Source: Eudorina sp. 2006-703-Eu-15 (lineage: Eukaryota; Chlorophyta; Chlorophyceae; Chlamydomonadales; Volvocaceae). From it: a DNA stretch of 64,000 nucleotides. The first letter of the stretch is position 1, and each line of letters begins with the position of its first letter. Under the pieces are notes generated by a model. It was not told where the DNA came from, searched no databases, and worked only from the letters and a program-made list of their open reading frames with translations. Below are positions 59,177 to 64,000 of the stretch, in pieces. The position numbers were made by a program, and so were the translations under genes. The stretch covers positions 426,852-490,851 of the forward strand of contig BDSI01000075.1 in the NCBI GenBank assembly GCA_003117195.1. Direction: 5' to 3'.

Positions 59177-62100
59177 TGTATACCAGAGCAAGCCCCAGTA
59201 GGCCCCACCGCCAAGGCGGCAGGTCACCTCCACACCACAACGCCGCACCCAAAGAAAACACACCGGGCCATAACCCCAACCAGTCAGACACCGAAGCAAG
59301 CAGAGGCGCGCAGCGGGGCAACACTACCAAAGGGATAGGCACAGCAGCGGGCATAATCCCCAGAAGTGGATAAAGCCAAGCACAGGGGAGGTCGCCCACA
59401 CAGGCACCCCATTACCCAGCTACCACCACCTCTGAGGCACCCAACGCAGCACCCTCTCGAGGTCTTGGAAGGCCCACGCCTGGCTCGTGACACTGCCCAG
59501 CGACCGCTAGTGGGGTAACCCGCATCATAAGAAATAACTTGGCCAAAACACCAAAATGCCAACGGGAGCCCAACCTCCACCCCAATCTGAGGGTAGGCCC
59601 GGTCCCCAACTTGAACCCCGGTTCGGAGAGCCCGACGATAAACAGACAGAGGGCGGGGAACCCGCGCCTCATCCTTCTTCAGGAGCAGGTCCCGCACATC
59701 GCAGGACTCCCCCCGCCACTTTCAAGAAAGGGTGGAAAGGGCCCACTGAGCTCCAACCCCGTCTCGGGAGCCCCAACTGGGCGAACCCGTGAAGGCGCCC
59801 CATGTTTTGCTATGTTGTCCTGTGTACGACAATATCCGCGCGGAGGAGGGCTTCCCTCAGTTCACTACCATGCTGGAAGCCATGGCCTGGGACCCGGCTC
59901 GGTTAGCAAGACTCTTGGAGCGCATGTGGGCCCACCGTAACTCAATTGTCCCCTTTGGACGGTAGTAGTTCTTCTTCCAGTGCATCGTCATGCGCGTGCT
60001 TTTAGGCGTTTTTGCGTGCCCTTGGGCCAACGGCTCGTACGGGTAGTTGTACAGGTATGGGGTTATGCACCCCCAACCATGTAACACACACACACACACG
60101 TGACATGCTCCAGGGAGCCTGTCGTACCTAGGGTTGGTCAAGGGCCCACACATATGCGCGCCATTCTTCCAGAGGCACATGTGCCGCCTACCGACACTCG
60201 GGGGTGCATCGGCAGCATCGCCGGCGCTGATTCCCTTTGGTGGTGGAGGTGCCCTGCTGGCTGCTGCCCCTCATGATGGAGGTTCCTCCTGGTGGCGTGG
60301 TGGCGTGGTGGCGTGGTGGCTGGTGGCTGGTGGGGTACCGCCCGCCTGTGTGCGCGCGCCGGCGGCTCCCGAGCAGCAGACGGCCGGTGCCGGTGACGGA
60401 GACGGAACAGGGTCGGTCCGCCGGCGGCGAACCCGCGGTGGGCGCTGGTGCCGAAGCTGCGGCCCAGGACCAAGGCCCCAGCGGTGTACGGTACTGTATT
60501 ACCTGAGGATGGGAGAGGGTGGGCGCTGCTCCGGCGCCCCACTCCCCCGGGGCCACCCCGCGATGTCCCGCAACGTGTCCAGCCGGCACGACCCGAGCGG
60601 ACCGGCGGCTGCGCACCTGGTTTGTTGATCGGGTTGTGCGGCCGTACGTGCGCCCTGGCTGGGTTCCTTAAGGAGGCTAGGGTTTATTTATTTGGCCTCT
60701 CGCTGCGTCCGATGGGGGGGAAGCAGCAGGATGGCGAGGTTGTCTGTCGTGGATAGAAATGCAACCACATCTGTCGTGGATGTGAACAGTGTCGCCCTCC
60801 CAGGAGCTCGGTTCCTTGTGTTCGCGGCGCCGGGATGTGCCGTACATCTCCTCTCCGGTGTCCGTCCGATGCGTCAGTGCGAACTGGCAGTACGGTGCTG
60901 CCTGTACGGCCCGCAGCTGGCTGCGTCACATCACACCCAAACGCGGGTGCCCCGGGGCATCAGAGCGTGGGGCCAGATTCTAGCAGCGTCTGACGTACTG
61001 GAGATCTGGAGTGCTGATGCCGATCACTAAAGTCGCACCGGTACAGTTGACCACCGTAGATCGGTTCGAAGCAGAGGCAAGGTAGGCGCTCACCACCGTT
61101 TCTTCCACGCACGGTCGAGAAGATTGTTCCATGTAGCAGTGACCTTTTGAAAGTCCTTTTGTAAGCCTTATAAGTATTCGCATTTGTGTTGAGAGGTGAT
61201 GGGTTCATTGTTACGAAGATCGCCTGTTCAGGCGCCATTGAAAGGCGCCACTGCGGCCGATGACATCAAATTCCCCCTGCCGGCGATGAAACCGGCTCTA
61301 TCGTATGAATTCAAAATACAAGCATATTTCGGTCTGAAATATTGACTGCAGCCCTTCGCGTTGCTCTGTCCTTTCACATACGGTACGCTCCGATTCGAGT
61401 GTCACTCGTTTGGGAACCTGACATATCCAAGGTACCTTAGCTGCGTCGTTTGAGAAACCAATGCTAATTTATGAAGTAACAATCCAATTTAATGGCCATG
61501 AGATGCGCCAAGCTGTGATGATTGCAGGGGCAGCAGCAACGATAAATGCGCCAACCTCAGAGCGCGCGGAGGAAATGAGGTTCATGAATCATGCAGGTCT
61601 GGAAATGGCTGTATCAGCAGACTTCGGGCAGACGGCAAACCTGGTTAGGGGCCATGACACAAGGGCCATGGCATGATGCAGCGGCGTGGCTGAGAGTTAG
61701 TTACAAACAATCCTGCAATGCGAATCCTCAAATTAAAATGAATCCTTATTAACGTTTATGGAATGGGCAGCGGTGCATTCGGATCTGCGAGGGTCAGACG
61801 TGCCTTATACCGGTAGTCATGACGAGGAAACGGCGGGCAGGGGCGGGCGCAACTGATGCAAAAGCGCGGCAAGTCAGTACAGCTGGAGAAAGTGTCGAAC
61901 AGTATACGGAACTACTTCATATGCAAAACATTGAATGTGTCTGTGGGAGCGGTTCGCGCGGGTCAGGACAGGCCTCACCGCCCCGGCTTCCCCGCACCCT
62001 CCGCGGACCTGACGGAGGCCAGCCATCTTGCCGTCCTGAGCCTGTGTATGGCCCGTACGGCACCATATGTCCTGAACCTAGGTACGGCCCGTACGGCACC

Positions 62101-62590
62101 ATAAGTAATAATCTTGCGCGCTGCGAGGGTTCCTTTTGTCGTTTGCAACTTCCACTGCCGCACCCCACCCGTAAAAATCAAATTCGAAGTTTACCGCAAA
62201 CAGTGAGGTTGAGTCCTGCGAGGGGTCGGCCACCTGGTGTGTTGGCCGGGTGGCTGCACACCCCCCCTCTCCCCACCCATGGGTCATGGAGGATGGATGC
62301 GCAATCCTTGGTAGGGGTTGATGAGATGAGTCTGGGCCCCGTTGGACGCCTGGTCGGGGACTCGGGTCCACCTTGTAACGGTTAGAATTGATTTTGCATA
62401 ATTTGCTTCATGAGTTCGTAAAAAGGTATCGGTGTCGGCCATTGGCTGCTTCAGAGTCCGTACGGCAGACGTACACCGGCGCACCGCGCGGCATTGGCCG
62501 TGCCACTCTTTCTCGGGCATGGATATCCGCGTACGGTGTGATTGGATGGCTGCACTGGCGACGACGTAAACCACCACCATACCACCATAG
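59177..62590. other. repeat-rich, no supported gene
   Basis: The first 600 bp may be retroelement 3' untranslated sequence. A (gtggc)-type repeat lies at 60293-60340. A GC-rich block at 60180-60630 has competing open frames on both strands, but I cannot build a phase-consistent gene from it. At 62046-62102 a segment containing gtacggcaccata is duplicated with self-complementary cgtacg. A 71-codon plus-strand frame (61461-61676) is lower-GC and unrecognised. Confidence 0.45.
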
Positions 62591-62657
62591 CATCGGCTGT
62601 CGCCGTTGGCTGTCACCGATTACCCAAGGGGTCCGCTGTAACATCCTTAATAATAAT
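62591..62657 (+). mobile_element. 3' tail of a non-LTR retroelement
   Basis: Plus-strand member of the tail family (cggctgtcgccgttggctgt, then ggggtccgctgtaacatcc), about 65 bp long. It is followed by taataatacc and an (accacc)n simple repeat that may be its variable tail. Confidence 0.68.
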
Positions 62658-62939
62658 ACCACCACCACTACCACCATCACCACCACCACTAGCCGATCTA
62701 CCAGCTCCGCGGGCCGCGTTTCCCTGGGTGTTCAAGGTGGTAGACGTGGGTAGGTGCCGGTGCTAAGGGCGAGAGTCGTTCAGTGGGGAACAGCGGATGC
62801 CCGAGCACGGAACGGAACAACACGTACGGTAATGAACAACAGTTTTACGGCGGGGACGCAGAGGCCGTACTCTGAACCATCATGCTTCTTAATTATCCAG
62901 CCCCTCGCTCATCCCTATCGTAATTGAAGGTCATCCGAA

Positions 62940-63046
62940 TCACGATAGCGCGAAACCGAACTTGAAGCCACCGCCGAGCCCAGTCGGCTCCTCCTCCTTT
63001 ACATCTGCGGCACCTCCCACCGGCGCAGGCTTGCAGCCGCCCCCAC

Positions 63047-63112
<66 letters not shown>

Positions 63113-63720
63113 TGTACCCACCATCGTCACCACCGAAGCTGAACCCGAACGAGAACCCGCCTCGCACATCGCTGACCCCGTTGCAGCTTGCCGTGCTGGT
63201 GCCCCTCCCATCCGTCGAGGGGGTGTCTGCTGCATCTGCACACGCACAGATACCGTTGCCGTTACCGTTACTGTTACCGTTACCGACATGCGCGCGCAGA
63301 TGACCGTTGCCGTTGCAGGCGGGCCCGTCGCCCTGCAGCGGCTCCGCGGACTTGAACAGCGCAGCCAGCCTGGCGGGGCAGGGGTTAAGACACGTGGCGT
63401 GGGTGGCATCCTCTAGGACAGGTGAGGGAGTCAGGCAGTCGAATTCTGATCTCTGCCACCCAGGGCCCCGTATACATCCCCCTACGGCAGTAAGTAGGGT
63501 GGAGCGAGGCCCTTACCTCCCTCTCTCCCCTCCCTCCCTTCCTCCCTCGCTTCCTCCCTCCTCGCCCTTCCACCCTTCCCCCCTCCCTTCCCCTCCCTGG
63601 CCCCACTTGGCAGCTTCCCGAGCTCGCGACCGCGCCTGCTCCCGCCGGGCCTCCACCGCCGCCAGCACCTCGGGACGCTTCTCCCGGAGCGCCGCCACGA
63701 ACCTGTCGTACAGGTTACAC
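62940..63720 (-). CDS. 3' part of an unrecognised gene with polyGln and GFSFGF-type C-terminus
   Basis: Two minus-strand exons, 63720-63607 and 63369-62940, join in phase 2. The first encodes a charged helix: CNLYDRFVAALREKRPEV, then AAVEARREQARSRAREAAK. The second gives LAALFKSAEPL, a Gly-Asn repeat (NGNSNGNGNG), Cys-rich CACADAAD, the motif GGFSFGFSFGGDDGG, about 21 Gln, GGGGCKPAP and the end GGGFKFGFALS. The paired GFSFGF/GFKFGF motifs flank the Gln run. The acceptor at 63720 needs an upstream exon, which probably lies beyond 63,720 or off the right edge. I do not recognise the family; the strand and the two exons are well supported by phase. Confidence 0.62.
63048..63110 (-). repeat. uninterrupted (CAG)21 coding polyGln
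   Basis: Twenty-one perfect CTG units on the plus strand, in frame as Gln codons of the minus-strand gene. A pure, uninterrupted tract of this length is likely to vary in length between strains. Confidence 0.95.
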
Positions 63721-64000
63721 CTGCAGTACGACAGGCAATCCAGCATGCAACCCGGCATGTGACCTACCACGGACCGACCACTAGTGGCGGAGGCGGCTGT
63801 GAGGGGGGCCCCGGACCGGGGCTGTGGTGGAGAGCCGCCCTTCATTGACAAAAAGGGGGGACCGCGGTTGCGGTTAAGGGCTGGTGACTTGGGGGCGGGC
63901 CGTCTCAGCCCCACCGTGGGTGGATGATTGGATGCCGGAGCCCCCCTTACAGCCCCCGCCGTAACGCCCTCCCTTCCTGCCCCGCCCGAGCCCGGCTACG

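Noticed and set aside
60134..60628. GC-rich block with three competing plus-strand frames
   Set aside because: Some segments look exon-like, but I could not find phase-consistent donors and acceptors or any domain.
1..64000. CRISPR array, prophage or bacterial operon
   Set aside because: None of the tandem repeats has spacer structure, and all confident genes are intron-containing eukaryotic genes.

Overview
The window reads as nuclear DNA of a volvocine-type green alga (Chlamydomonas/Volvox relatives). The signs are GC-rich exons split by many short GT-AG introns, exon proteins full of Ala/Gly/Gln runs, TGTAA as the likely polyadenylation signal after several genes, chloroplast-type N-termini, non-LTR retrotransposon tails and many minisatellites. 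I see no bacterial operons, rRNA or CRISPR. The species cannot be named from this window. Most six-frame open frames here are shadows of GC-rich exons. The gene models below were assembled by eye, joining exons whose reading phases agree at every junction.

Layout, left to right. 1-1790: a degenerate 28-bp minisatellite. 3325-4669 (-): TFIIE beta. 5953-13585 (-): the most unusual gene, 15 exons and 901 aa. It joins a plastid-type N-terminus, a degenerate bacterial-enhancer-binding-protein type AAA+ domain and a NosR/NapH-like membrane polyferredoxin. 14702-18282 (-): an unrecognised 1059-aa protein. 20221-27374 (-): RRP6/EXOSC10, the nuclear exosome DEDDy exonuclease, 11 exons and 1272 aa. 27375-29534: a gene-poor stretch with a retroelement tail and a possible broken zinc-ribbon gene. 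29535-44207 (+): a very large gene of at least 22 exons whose last domain looks like a universal stress protein fold. 47569-49994 (-): RPL18 (eL18), head-to-head with 50243-51991 (+): TRM112. 52937-54863: LINE remnants on the minus strand. 55876-57739 (+): a small putative secreted or membrane-anchored protein whose second intron holds a perfect 75-bp inverted copy of the following exon. 57746-62939: retroelement tails and repeats with no gene I can support. 62940-63720 (-): the 3' end of a gene that probably continues past the right edge.

Functionally this is a mixture of housekeeping genes (transcription initiation, RNA decay, ribosome, methyltransferase/release-factor partner) and lineage-specific genes; nothing suggests one shared pathway. 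The closest thing to an undescribed system is the AAA+/polyferredoxin fusion. Its AAA+ part seems to have lost the Walker B acids, the sensor II arginine and the sigma54-contacting loop, while all its iron-sulfur cysteine motifs are intact. That suggests a redox or electron-transfer membrane protein carrying a dead regulatory AAA+ module, possibly in the plastid.
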